Positions 9,027-17,535 of a stretch of DNA of 64,000 bases are shown in pieces (the stretch's first letter is position 1; each line of letters opens with the position of its first letter). Both the position numbers and the translations under genes were made by a program. Below the pieces are notes generated by a model. That model made no database searches. It was not told the DNA's origin and saw nothing but the letters and a program-made list of their open reading frames with translations. The stretch is from NCBI RefSeq assembly GCF_040207125.1, contig NZ_CP157940.1, forward strand, positions 4,425,993 through 4,489,992, written 5' to 3'. This DNA comes from Lacrimispora sp. BS-2. Lineage in GTDB: Bacteria; Bacillota; Clostridia; Lachnospirales; Lachnospiraceae.

Positions 9027-11264
9027 ATGAATGTGGACAAGATAATTTGGGATATACCCAAAGGACTGCTTAACTGGTATGATTTTTTTGCGGAAGGAAA
9101 GGTTCTTTGCATTGAGGACAAGGAAAGCAGTATCAAAGAACTTTTACAGGAAAAGTGCAAGGAGGTTATCTGTGCAGATGGAATGGCCTCTTTATGTGAA
9201 GGATTTTTAAACCAGCATAGAAGCAGCTTTGACTATATTGTAGCAATCGGCATGGCAGAGCGCCTTGCCGATCCAGTGCAGGCTCTTTCCGCATGGAGAG
9301 GTCTGCTAAAAAACAGCGGAAGGCTGCTTCTTGGTATGGATAATCGTTTGGGTCTTCGTTATTTTTGTGGTGATAGAGACCCCTTTACCAACAGAAATTT
9401 TGATGGAATTGAGAATTACCGCAGGGTCCTTAAAGAGGATAGGAAGAATTTACAGGGGCGCAATTATTCCAAAGAGGAAATATGCAGTATATTGAATTTA
9501 TCCGGGTGGACAGATCGGAAGTTTTATTCAGTTTTGCCGAACCTGGAATTGCCGCAGCTGGTTTATTCTGAGGATTATCTTCCGGCAGAAGAGTTAGACA
9601 TCCGGCTTTTTCCTATGTACCACTACCCGGATTCCGTATTTCTCGAAGAAGAATTTCTATATAAAGACATCATTAAAAACGGAATGTTCCATACGATGGC
9701 CAATTCTTTTCTAATAGAATGCTCCAAAGACAATACATTTGAAAATGTAAAGCATGTGACTGTTTCCATGGATAGAGGCAGAGAAAATGCCATGGCAACG
9801 ATTATCAGAGATAATAATATTGTAGAGAAACGTGCATTGTATGAAGAAGGAAAACGTAAGCTGCAAGAACTCAAGAAAAATGAGGAAGATTTGAGAACCC
9901 ATGGATTAAATGTCTTGGGAGGGAAATATCATAATAATTCTTACTGTATGCCTTACATGGACAGTGAAATATCAGTTACTTACCTTCGCAGGCTGGCGAA
10001 AGAAAACCTGAATCAATTTAAAGAAGAAGTAAATCGATTTCGAGATTTCATTTTACAGTCTTCTGAGCATGTAGAGACAAATGAAACCCAGAAAGGACTG
10101 GGGATTCTGCTAAAAAGAGGATATGTGGATCTGGTTCCTCTTAATTGCTTTTATGATAACGGAAAATATATTTTTTATGATCAGGAATTCTATGAAGAAA
10201 ATTATCCAGCCAACGCCATTATATTTAGGGCAATTGAAATAATTTATGCGGGTAATCCGGAGATGGAGGCAATACTTCCGAGAAATTACTTTTATGAGAA
10301 GTATGGCTTGAAAGATAATCTGGAGTTGTGGTATCGTATGGCTGTAGAATTTACAACAAAGCTAAGAAACCAAAGAGAATTAAGAAGTTTTAATGAAAAA
10401 TTCCAGCGTAATATGGAGACCATTCACACAAACAGGCAAAGAATCAATTATTCTGCCTCTGAGTACCAGAAGATTTTTGTAGATATATTCCGAGATGCAG
10501 AGAAAAAGAAGATTATCCTTTTTGGTTCAGGAAATTTTACAAAGCGTTTTCTTGCACAATTTCAAAAACAATATGAAATTTATGCTATCGTAGATAATAA
10601 CCAGTCCAAATGGGGAAGCAGGCTGGAAGGGATTGAGATTCTGTCTCCTAAAATCATTGAAGAAATACCGAAAGAGGAACGCAGGATTATTATATGCATA
10701 AAGAACTATGTTGCCATTGTGCACCAGTTACAGCAAATGGGAGTGGTAGATTATTGTATCTATGATACGAACGCAGAATATCCCAGAAAACAGGAAATGA
10801 TACCATTATCTGTCAAAGTCAAAGATTCGCCGCCCAAAAAGTACCATACCGGGTATATTGCAGGAGTATTCGACTTATTTCATATAGGGCATCTAAATAT
10901 GTTCAAAAGAGCAAAAGAACAGTGTGATTATCTCATTGTGGGTGTAGTAACGGATGAAGGTGTCAGGAAACATAAAAAAACTGAGCCGTTTATTCCGTTT
11001 GATGAAAGGATAGAGTTAGTCGGTTCCTGTAAATATGTGGATGAAGCAGTTGAGATACCACTTAACTACGGTGGAACCAGAGATGCTTATAAAATGTACC
11101 ACTTCGACTGCCAGTTTTCAGGAAGCGATTATATTGATAATCCCGACTGGCTAGGAGAGAAAACTTTTTTAGAAAAACAAGGTGCTGACCTGATATTTTT
11201 TCCGTATACAGAGGGAACAAGCTCTACTAAAATAAAGAGCATGATAGAAAGATCTTTGATGTAA
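9027..11264 (+). CDS. Multidomain methyltransferase / Rossmann / glycerol-3-phosphate cytidylyltransferase-like protein
   Basis: About 745 residues. Residues 15-125 look like a class I SAM methyltransferase (GKVLCIEDKESS, FDYIVAIGMAERL, LLKNSGRLLLGMDN). Residues ~270-460 include a DLVPLNCFY...FYDQEFYEEN stretch that recalls the aspartate motifs of kinase-like domains; this is only suggestive. The GxGxxx module shared with neighbours (IILFGSGNF) starts near residue 498. The last ~130 residues are a nucleotidyltransferase: GVFDLFHIGHLNMFKRA (HxGH, about residue 618) and TEGTSSTKI, close to TagD-type glycerol-3-phosphate cytidylyltransferases. Start ATG 9027 sits five bases after GGAGG at 9017-9021. 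Inferred role: making a CDP-activated phospho-alditol and modifying a glycan. Confidence 0.72.
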   Translation: MNVDKIIWDIPKGLLNWYDFFAEGKVLCIEDKESSIKELLQEKCKEVICADGMASLCEGFLNQHRSSFDYIVAIGMAERLADPVQALSAWRGLLKNSGRLLLGMDNRLGLRYFCGDRDPFTNRNFDGIENYRRVLKEDRKNLQGRNYSKEEICSILNLSGWTDRKFYSVLPNLELPQLVYSEDYLPAEELDIRLFPMYHYPDSVFLEEEFLYKDIIKNGMFHTMANSFLIECSKDNTFENVKHVTVSMDRGRENAMATIIRDNNIVEKRALYEEGKRKLQELKKNEEDLRTHGLNVLGGKYHNNSYCMPYMDSEISVTYLRRLAKENLNQFKEEVNRFRDFILQSSEHVETNETQKGLGILLKRGYVDLVPLNCFYDNGKYIFYDQEFYEENYPANAIIFRAIEIIYAGNPEMEAILPRNYFYEKYGLKDNLELWYRMAVEFTTKLRNQRELRSFNEKFQRNMETIHTNRQRINYSASEYQKIFVDIFRDAEKKKIILFGSGNFTKRFLAQFQKQYEIYAIVDNNQSKWGSRLEGIEILSPKIIEEIPKEERRIIICIKNYVAIVHQLQQMGVVDYCIYDTNAEYPRKQEMIPLSVKVKDSPPKKYHTGYIAGVFDLFHIGHLNMFKRAKEQCDYLIVGVVTDEGVRKHKKTEPFIPFDERIELVGSCKYVDEAVEIPLNYGGTRDAYKMYHFDCQFSGSDYIDNPDWLGEKTFLEKQGADLIFFPYTEGTSSTKIKSMIERSLM

Positions 11265-11273
11265 ATTTGATAC

Positions 11274-11338
11274 CCTGGTTTTGGCTGGACGTTCTGTTTT
11301 GGTAACAGAACGTTCCTGGCCAAAATCAGGATTTTTTT
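11274..11338 (+). terminator. Intrinsic terminator closing the glycan cluster
   Basis: The arms at 11274-11298 and 11304-11330 pair over more than 20 bases (core ACGTTCTGTT / AACAGAACGT) with small bulges, and are followed by seven T at 11332-11338. It sits just past the stop of the multidomain gene and upstream of the flgB promoter, so the two clusters should be transcribed separately. Confidence 0.88.
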
Positions 11339-11386
11339 ATTTGTACCACTTTCTTAAGATTGATAGAAATTTTCCTGACAACTTTC

Positions 11387-11415
11387 TTGACAAAATCTGC
11401 AAATAAATGTAGAAT
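11387..11415 (+). promoter_or_regulatory. SigA-type promoter of the flagellar operon
   Basis: A perfect TTGACA at 11387-11392 is followed after 17 bases by TAGAAT at 11410-11415 (five of six matches). Transcription would begin near 11422, leaving about 125 bases of leader before flgB. This is the best housekeeping promoter in the window. Confidence 0.75.
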
Positions 11416-11441
11416 ATAGTAAGAAAAATTACAGAAAAATA

Positions 11442-11512
11442 GGGAAAAACAAAAAAACCTGTCGAAATTTAACTGAAAAGGGGTAATTTTTTTGTAGCGA
11501 AAGACAATTCCC
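11442..11512 (+). promoter_or_regulatory. Structured 5' leader of the flagellar operon
   Basis: Within the leader, GGGAA (11442-11446) can pair with TTCCC (11508-11512), enclosing ACAAAAAAA (11449-11457), which pairs with TTTTTTTGT (11487-11495). It does not match c-di-GMP riboswitch consensus sequences that I know. A regulatory role is possible but unproven; the inner arms are A/T homopolymers and could pair by chance. Confidence 0.3.
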
Positions 11513-11548
11513 AGAGAACCAAAGGGGATGAAAGTGAGGAACAATCGG

Positions 11549-11929
11549 ATGAATGGCATATTTGGGAATAGCATTTCAATGGCTGAAAAAACTTTGGATT
11601 ATCTGTGGTCAAAGCAGCAGGTAACGTTGAATAATATTGCTAACGGAGAAACTCCAGGCTATAAAGCTCGTTATGTAACGTTTGAGGACGAGTTCCGAAA
11701 ACGTTTGCTGGCTGGAAAAGAGGGTACGTCAAGAGACATTGGGAAGGCCATAAGCAGTTCCAGACATTATATCCATGAAACAAAGGACGAATCAGCAAGA
11801 TTGGACGGGAATAATGTCAACATGGATGTAGAGAATGTGGAACTGGCAAGAACGAATCTTCAATATCAGTATCAGCTGAACGCATTGAACAGTGAAATTA
11901 GCAGGCTTCGTACTGTTATTAAAGGTTAA
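11549..11929 (+). CDS. flgB: Flagellar basal-body rod protein FlgB
   Basis: 126 residues, close to the usual FlgB length. The N-terminal rod motif (SKQQVTLNNIANGETPGYKA, about residues 22-41) and the C-terminal helix ending in SEISRLRTVIKG are typical of proximal rod subunits exported by the flagellar type III system. I chose ATG 11549 because AAAGTGAGGA lies at 11531-11540; an in-frame ATG at 11528 abuts its only possible ribosome site. It is the first gene of the main operon, followed 17 bases later by fliE. The usual next gene, flgC, is absent here and appears at 24987. Confidence 0.95.
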   Translation: MNGIFGNSISMAEKTLDYLWSKQQVTLNNIANGETPGYKARYVTFEDEFRKRLLAGKEGTSRDIGKAISSSRHYIHETKDESARLDGNNVNMDVENVELARTNLQYQYQLNALNSEISRLRTVIKG

Positions 11930-11946
11930 GACGGGAGGTATATGAG

Positions 11947-12258
11947 ATGGAGCAGATATTTATAAGACCTATGATCCCAATGGAGTCCATCGGGAATATA
12001 GGAATGGAAAAGAAAGTGACAACCGGACAGGATGGAGGTTCGGTGTTTCGTGATATATTTAACGAAGCTATTCAAAACGTAAGAACCACGGATGAAGATT
12101 TGACGACACAGGAATACCTGTTGTCAACAGGCCAGATTGATGATGCGCATACCATACCGGCAGCGGCAGCAAAAGCCCAGTTATCTGTAGAACTTTTATC
12201 ATCTCTTCGGAATAAGGCACTGGAAGCCTACAATGAGATTATAAGAATTAACGTTTAA
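11947..12258 (+). CDS. fliE: Flagellar hook-basal body complex protein FliE
   Basis: 103 residues. FliE joins the MS ring to the proximal rod. The signature is the C-terminal half: TQEYLLSTGQIDDAHTIPAA, then KAQLSVELLSSLRNKALEAY and a final NEIIRINV, the helical end conserved in FliE. A GGGAGGT ribosome site precedes ATG 11947. It lies between flgB and fliF as in other bacteria, except that flgC is missing from the gap. Confidence 0.95.
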   Translation: MEQIFIRPMIPMESIGNIGMEKKVTTGQDGGSVFRDIFNEAIQNVRTTDEDLTTQEYLLSTGQIDDAHTIPAAAAKAQLSVELLSSLRNKALEAYNEIIRINV

Positions 12259-12274
12259 GTAGATAACAGGGCGG

Positions 12275-13885
12275 ATGGATGCGATGGAAAAGATAAAGGA
12301 ACTTTTAGGAAAACTGAATGACAAAGTAAAAAAGGCCATAATCATCGGCGCTGTCGGCGTGGCGGTTGTGGCGGGAGCAATTGTGATAGCGCTGTCCATG
12401 CGGGAGAAGCCTTACGAGGTAATGTTTCCAAGTGTCAGCAGCGAAGAAGCCAAACAGATCATTGGAAAATTACAGGAAGATGGAATCGACTATCAGTATA
12501 AAAACGGTGACATTCTGGTACCCACGCCCCAGCTGGATACCACCAGGGCAAAGTTGGTTTCGGAAGGATATCCCAAAAGCGGTTTTACATACGATGTATT
12601 CAGAAATAATGTAAATTTGATGACTACGGATTCAGACCGGCGGCGGTTTGAGATTTATGATCTGGAAACCAGAATCGGTTCTACGATTAAAGTGTTTGAT
12701 GGCGTTCAGGAGGCATATGTAACCTTAGCTTTGGGAGAACCCTCCAAATATGCACTGTCTGATGACACGGCACAGGAGCCCAGCGCCCAGGCTGTTGTGG
12801 TTATGAAGGATGGAGGATCTCCCACGGAGGAGCAGGCAAAGTCTATCCAGCTTCTCATATCCAGAAGTATACCTGGATTGGTCATTGACAATGTCTCTGT
12901 ATTTGACGGAAACGGACGGGAAGTTTCCATCGGATCCGATAATGAGGACATTAACAACGGCAAGGCCGGAGAAGAGATCACCAGGCTGATCGAAGACCAG
13001 ATTTCTGCAAAGGTCTTGAATGTCCTTGGACCTGTATACGGAAATGGCAATGTCAGGGTATCCGTAAAAGGCACGGTCAATATGGAAAAACTGATTCGGG
13101 AGAGTATTGTTTACAATACCCCCGAAAAGATCGATGAAAAAGATAAGACCGGTCTTACCTCCGAGGAATCCATATTCAAGGAATATTCCGGAAGCGGACA
13201 GAATGCTTCCGGTGTGGCTGGCTCAGAAGCCAATGCAGATATCCCTCAGTATAATGCAGGAGGAACAGATGCGGAGAACGCATATGGTTCCAGCAGCCTG
13301 ACCAGAAAATATCTTTTGAATCAAATAAAAGAACAGGGCCAGGTCAATCCGGGAACTTTGGAAAACCTCACTGTTTCCGTAGTGGTAAACGGAACCGGAT
13401 TCGGCAGCATGACCATTGACGACATAAGGGATTTAGCCGGAAATGCGGCGGGAATCCCTCAGGGAGAGCGTGCGGAAAAGATAACGGCCGTGGCAGCACC
13501 TTTCTATACTGTGGAAGTACCTCAGGCACCTGAAGCTCCTGCGGAAGCAAATACCAGCGGCATTTTGATCAATCAGTGGATTCTGATTGCGGCTCTGGCG
13601 GGAGTGCTTCTCCTTCTTCTGATTATAATTTTGGCAGTAAGGCACAGACGGAAGAAGAATGCTCTTATGGAGGCCATGGAAATAAGCCAGGAAGATGTTC
13701 CGGAATTGCCGGTTATGGCAGAACTGCTGGAAGCAAATGAAAAAGAACAGGCGAATCTGGAACCTGAAGAAGACAGGGGAGCAGAGCTGCGCCAGAGCGT
13801 CCGCGAGTTTGCAGAGCAGAATCCTGAGATATCAGCTCAGCTGCTGAAAACATGGTTGAATGGAGGCGGTAACAATGGCGATTAA
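12275..13885 (+). CDS. fliF: Flagellar MS-ring protein FliF
   Basis: About 536 residues, normal for FliF. A transmembrane helix lies at about residues 18-42 (AIIIGAVGVAVVAGAIVIAL) and a second near 428-450, with ring-building domains between them and an acidic C-terminal tail that binds FliG. EEAKQIIGKLQEDGI and the PSxEEQAKSIQLLISRSIPGL region match the secretin-like RBM domains. The start is ambiguous: ATG 12275 or ATG 12284, both near AGGGCGG at 12268-12274. The end overlaps fliG by 11 bases, suggesting translational coupling. Confidence 0.95.
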   Translation: MDAMEKIKELLGKLNDKVKKAIIIGAVGVAVVAGAIVIALSMREKPYEVMFPSVSSEEAKQIIGKLQEDGIDYQYKNGDILVPTPQLDTTRAKLVSEGYPKSGFTYDVFRNNVNLMTTDSDRRRFEIYDLETRIGSTIKVFDGVQEAYVTLALGEPSKYALSDDTAQEPSAQAVVVMKDGGSPTEEQAKSIQLLISRSIPGLVIDNVSVFDGNGREVSIGSDNEDINNGKAGEEITRLIEDQISAKVLNVLGPVYGNGNVRVSVKGTVNMEKLIRESIVYNTPEKIDEKDKTGLTSEESIFKEYSGSGQNASGVAGSEANADIPQYNAGGTDAENAYGSSSLTRKYLLNQIKEQGQVNPGTLENLTVSVVVNGTGFGSMTIDDIRDLAGNAAGIPQGERAEKITAVAAPFYTVEVPQAPEAPAEANTSGILINQWILIAALAGVLLLLLIIILAVRHRRKKNALMEAMEISQEDVPELPVMAELLEANEKEQANLEPEEDRGAELRQSVREFAEQNPEISAQLLKTWLNGGGNNGD

Positions 13886-14879
13886 TCTGACGCCCGAGCA
13901 AAAAGCGGCAACAGTGGTTGTTTCACTGGGAGTGGAGAAGGCTTCCAAAGTATACAAGTACTTAACCGAAGACGAGATTGAGAAATTAACTCTTGAAGTG
14001 GCAAAACTTGGACATGTGGAAGCAGAGCAGACGGAAGCCATTTTGGATGAGTTTTATAAGACCTGCCTGACTCAAAAGGTGGTCACTGACGGAGGCTTGG
14101 AATATGCAAGAACTGTTCTGGAGAAAGCCTTCGGCGAAAGCACGGCCAACAGCCTGCTTCAAAAGGTTACCCAGTCTCTGAAATCCAGATCCTTTGGGTT
14201 TATCCGGAAAAGTGATGTAAAGAACCTGCTTTCGGTCCTTCAGCATGAAAGAGCCCAGATCATTGCCCTGGTTCTTTCTTATACAAATGAGGAGATGGCA
14301 GCTCAGATCATTTCGGAGCTTGCCCCTGAAAAGCGCATGCAGGTAGTGGAGGCCATTGCCAGAATGGAGAGCGCTTCTCCTGAAGGAATTAAAATTGTGG
14401 AAGAAGAGATCAGGAAGCGGTTCTCTGGCATCCTTACTACCGATTACACCAGCGTGGGAGGTGTTGATTACATAGCAAACGTTATGAACCACATAGACCG
14501 GAGTAACGAAAAACTCATCTTCGACGAACTGGGCAGAAAGGATGCGGAGCTGGCGGATACCATCCGCAAGAAGATGTTCGTATTCGAGGATATCATTACC
14601 ATGGACAATCGTTCCATCCAGCGTTTTATCAGAGAGTGCGATATGCGTGACATGGTTTATGCTCTTAAGAATGCAAACGAGCAGATTACAACAGTTATTT
14701 TCTCCAATATGTCAACCCGTATGAAGGAAAGCATTGAGTCCGATATGGAAGTTACCGTTAATGTACGCTTAAAAGATGTGGAAGAGGCTCAGCAGAGGAT
14801 TGTCGGTATTATAAGGCGTCTGGAAGAAGAGGGCGAGCTGATCATCAATAAGGGCGGAAAGGATGACGTCATTGTCTAA
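13875..14879 (+). CDS. fliG: Flagellar motor switch protein FliG
   Basis: 334 residues. FliG forms the upper C ring, contacts FliF and the stator, and transmits torque. The N-terminal LTPEQKAATVVVSLG, the middle-domain EHP-like segment (here LQHERAQIIALVLSYT) and the C-terminal charged helix around IRKKMFVFEDIITMDNRSIQ are visible. ATG 13875 is eight bases after GGAGG inside the end of fliF; an earlier in-frame ATG at 13860 has no site. It overlaps fliH by 17 bases. Confidence 0.96.
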   Translation: MAINLTPEQKAATVVVSLGVEKASKVYKYLTEDEIEKLTLEVAKLGHVEAEQTEAILDEFYKTCLTQKVVTDGGLEYARTVLEKAFGESTANSLLQKVTQSLKSRSFGFIRKSDVKNLLSVLQHERAQIIALVLSYTNEEMAAQIISELAPEKRMQVVEAIARMESASPEGIKIVEEEIRKRFSGILTTDYTSVGGVDYIANVMNHIDRSNEKLIFDELGRKDAELADTIRKKMFVFEDIITMDNRSIQRFIRECDMRDMVYALKNANEQITTVIFSNMSTRMKESIESDMEVTVNVRLKDVEEAQQRIVGIIRRLEEEGELIINKGGKDDVIV

Positions 14880-15675
14880 TATTATAAAGGCTATGCAGAG
14901 GACAGATCGTGTTCTGGAGTACGGATTTACCAGGGAATTTGAAGATATCAGGGTAAATGAAAAAGAGAATCCGGAAAGGGAATCGGAGCAGGAAGACTCT
15001 GCAAACCAGGGATATGACAGGTATCTTCAAACTACCGAGCTGTACGAAGATGCCATAAAGAAGAGTCGGGTAGTTCTGGACCAGGCGAAGGCGGATTCGG
15101 AAGATATTCTCAACCAGGCAAAGGCGGACGGGGAAAAGCTCCGTGCTCAGGCCATGGAAGAAGGACGCCAGGCCGGATATGACGCGGGATATGAGGAGGG
15201 CTTTAGAAAAGCCTATGAAGCACATAAAGAGGTTCTTGAGGCGCGCCAGGAAGAATTCCTGGAGGCTATGAAAAATACGATTGAGAGCGTTACGCAAGAG
15301 AAAGAAAAGATACTGGATAAATATATTGATGACTTAAAAAAAGTCACTCTGACCATTGCGGAAAAAGTGATTCAGACCAGTCTGCGATCCAGCGGTGAGA
15401 TCATTAAGCGCATGATCGTGGCTGCCGCGGGAAAGCTTAAGAAAACCCAGTGGGTGAAAATTTATGTATCCCAAAGAGATGCGGGAATGATGATACAGGG
15501 AGATGTGGGGCTGTTAAGTGAATTGTCCCACATTTCCGGGAATATCAAGATCATAGCCATGGATCATGAGGAGGACGGAGCTTGTATCATTGAGCTTCCG
15601 GAGGAGATTATTGATGTCAGCGTAAATACCCAGCTGGAAAATATTAAAGGAATACTTAATAACGCCAGACTGTAA
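14863..15675 (+). CDS. fliH: Flagellar export ATPase regulator FliH
   Basis: 270 residues with a long charged coiled coil (about residues 60-150, containing EGRQAGYDAGYEEGFRKA, the GxxxG-type repeats typical of FliH) and a conserved C-terminal domain (SLRSSGEIIKRMIVAAAGKL). FliH binds FliI as a stator-like peripheral stalk and holds the ATPase in check. ATG 14863 lies inside the 3' end of fliG behind GGAAAGG. fliI follows after 14 bases. Confidence 0.92.
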   Translation: MTSLSNIIKAMQRTDRVLEYGFTREFEDIRVNEKENPERESEQEDSANQGYDRYLQTTELYEDAIKKSRVVLDQAKADSEDILNQAKADGEKLRAQAMEEGRQAGYDAGYEEGFRKAYEAHKEVLEARQEEFLEAMKNTIESVTQEKEKILDKYIDDLKKVTLTIAEKVIQTSLRSSGEIIKRMIVAAAGKLKKTQWVKIYVSQRDAGMMIQGDVGLLSELSHISGNIKIIAMDHEEDGACIIELPEEIIDVSVNTQLENIKGILNNARL

Positions 15676-15689
15676 CAGGAGGAACCTGC

Positions 15690-16991
15690 ATGTTTAAAGA
15701 ATTGACGGATCTCATTACAAAAACTGAGACAATCGACCATATCGGGAAGATTGAAAACATTGTGGGGATGTCCATGGAAGCCTCTGGTGGAAGGGCCAGT
15801 ATCGGAGACATTGCCTATATTTACAATGAAGACCGGCAGGAACAGATACCGGTTGAAGTGGTGGGCTTTAAGGATGACAAAATACAGCTTATGGCCTATG
15901 AAAATATGAATGGCATTGCTGCGGGCAGCTTTGTCCGAAATACAAAACGCAGGTTGAAGGTACCGGTAGGAGATTTTTTAAGAGGTCGGATCATCGATGC
16001 AAAGGGAGAACCAATGGATGGGAAAGGACCTTTTGAATCTCCCCGGTATTATTATGTAGAAAATCCTTATATCAACCCCATGACCCGTCCTCCCATTACG
16101 GACAAGCTGGAATTTGGGGTCAAGGCAATTGACGGCTTAAACACCATTGGAAAAGGTCAGCGTATTGGGATTTTTGCAGGCAGTGGTGTAGGAAAGAGTA
16201 CCTTGCTGGGCATGATTGCCAGGAATGTAAAGGCAGATATTAACGTGGTGGCCCTGGTAGGGGAGCGTGGAAGAGAAGTCCGTGAATTCATAGAAAAAGA
16301 CTTGGGACCGGAAGGAATGAAACGTTCCGTGTTGGTAGTAGCTACCTCAGATCAGCCGGCCATGCTTCGTATGAAGTGTCCGTTGGTTGCCACCACCATA
16401 GCTGAATACTTTAAAAATCAGGGCAAGGATGTATTGCTTATGATGGATTCCCTGACCCGTTTTGCCATGGCTCAGAGAGAAATTGGGCTTGCAATCGGTG
16501 AGCCCCCAGTGGCAAGAGGCTATACTCCCTCTATATACGCGGAGTTTCCCAAGCTGCTGGAACGAAGCGGAAACTTTGGAGAAGGTTCCATTACGGGAAT
16601 CTACACGGTTTTGGTGGAAGGTGATGATACCAATGAGCCTATCGCTGATACGGTAAGAGGTATTGTGGATGGCCATATTGTGCTGACCCGAAAGCTGGCC
16701 AATGCCAACCATTTCCCGGCCATTGACGTAAACGCCAGCATTTCACGTCTGATGACCAACATCGTTTCAGATGAGCACCGGAAATTAGCTTCCCAGCTCC
16801 GGGACATGTTAAGCCTTTATGAGAAAAATGAGGACCTTATCTCCATTGGTGCTTATAAAACCGGTACGAACCCAAAGCTTGATGTAGCTATATCCAAAAT
16901 TGATAAAATCAATCAGTTCCTGTGTCAGGGGATACAGGAACAGACCAGCTATGAAGAGGTCTTAAATAAAATGAAGATGATTTTAGCATAG
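15690..16991 (+). CDS. fliI: Flagellum-specific export ATPase FliI
   Basis: 433 residues, homologous to the F1 beta subunit. The P-loop GSGVGKST is at residues 164-171, the Walker B aspartate ends VLLMMD (248-253), and the conserved GERGREVREF and PARGYTPS-type segments are present. It powers unfolding and release of export substrates at the cytoplasmic gate with FliH and FliJ. AGGAGG precedes ATG 15690. No irregularity seen. Confidence 0.97.
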   Translation: MFKELTDLITKTETIDHIGKIENIVGMSMEASGGRASIGDIAYIYNEDRQEQIPVEVVGFKDDKIQLMAYENMNGIAAGSFVRNTKRRLKVPVGDFLRGRIIDAKGEPMDGKGPFESPRYYYVENPYINPMTRPPITDKLEFGVKAIDGLNTIGKGQRIGIFAGSGVGKSTLLGMIARNVKADINVVALVGERGREVREFIEKDLGPEGMKRSVLVVATSDQPAMLRMKCPLVATTIAEYFKNQGKDVLLMMDSLTRFAMAQREIGLAIGEPPVARGYTPSIYAEFPKLLERSGNFGEGSITGIYTVLVEGDDTNEPIADTVRGIVDGHIVLTRKLANANHFPAIDVNASISRLMTNIVSDEHRKLASQLRDMLSLYEKNEDLISIGAYKTGTNPKLDVAISKIDKINQFLCQGIQEQTSYEEVLNKMKMILA

Positions 16992-17013
16992 ATGCTGAAA
17001 GGGGAAGTGGAGC

Positions 17014-17463
17014 ATGAAAAAGTTTAATTTTCCACTTAATACAGTATTAAATTACAAGGATCAGGTTCTGGACAATTTAAAAAATGAGCACGCTCAGATT
17101 GTGGATCAGGTAGTTAGGCAGGAAAAAAAGGTCGAGGTCTTGTCGGATCGTAGGAGAGAAGCATGTAACCGGTTTCAGGAGGAGATAGGCCAGGGCATTG
17201 CTGTTAGTATGATGCGGGAATATGAGACCTATATCACCTTCATGCAGCAGAAAATTCTTGCCGAGCAGGGAACTCTTCAGAAATTGAAAAAAAGAGAGGA
17301 ACAAAAGCGGGAGGAAGTGGTGGAGGCCAGAAAAGAAGTGGTTTCCATCGAAAAACTGAAGGAAAAGAAGCTTTTGCAGTATAACAAAGAAGTCCTGCGC
17401 AGCGAGGAGCTGTTCATTGAGGAATTCGTTTCTAATACGACCTCGGTCCATGGAAGCAGGTAA
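17014..17463 (+). CDS. fliJ: Flagellar export chaperone FliJ
   Basis: 149 residues, almost entirely a two-helix antiparallel coiled coil rich in K, E and Q, with FNFPLNTVLNYKDQVLDN at the N-terminus, as in FliJ. FliJ sits in the centre of the FliI hexamer and links it to FlhA. The assignment depends partly on position between fliI and fliK, since FliJ sequences are poorly conserved. GAAAGGGGAAG precedes ATG 17014. Confidence 0.88.
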   Translation: MKKFNFPLNTVLNYKDQVLDNLKNEHAQIVDQVVRQEKKVEVLSDRRREACNRFQEEIGQGIAVSMMREYETYITFMQQKILAEQGTLQKLKKREEQKREEVVEARKEVVSIEKLKEKKLLQYNKEVLRSEELFIEEFVSNTTSVHGSR

Positions 17464-17465
17464 TC

Positions 17466-17515
17466 CTGCCGGAAAACTTCTGGCAGTTACCATAAAATCA
17501 AATGCCTGAAGGCAT
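17466..17515 (+). promoter_or_regulatory. Two small hairpins between fliJ and fliK
   Basis: CTGCCGGAA (17466-17474) pairs with TTCTGGCAG (17478-17486), and ATGCC pairs with GGCAT (17502-17515). Neither is followed by a T-tract, so they are not classical terminators. They may protect or separate mRNA segments (inference). Confidence 0.4.
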
Positions 17516-17535
17516 GAAAAGAAAGGAGTGAGAAG

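Noticed and set aside
11416..11548. c-di-GMP riboswitch in the flgB leader
   Set aside because: The conserved GEMM core segments that I know for classes I and II are not present; only generic A/T-rich pairing is seen.
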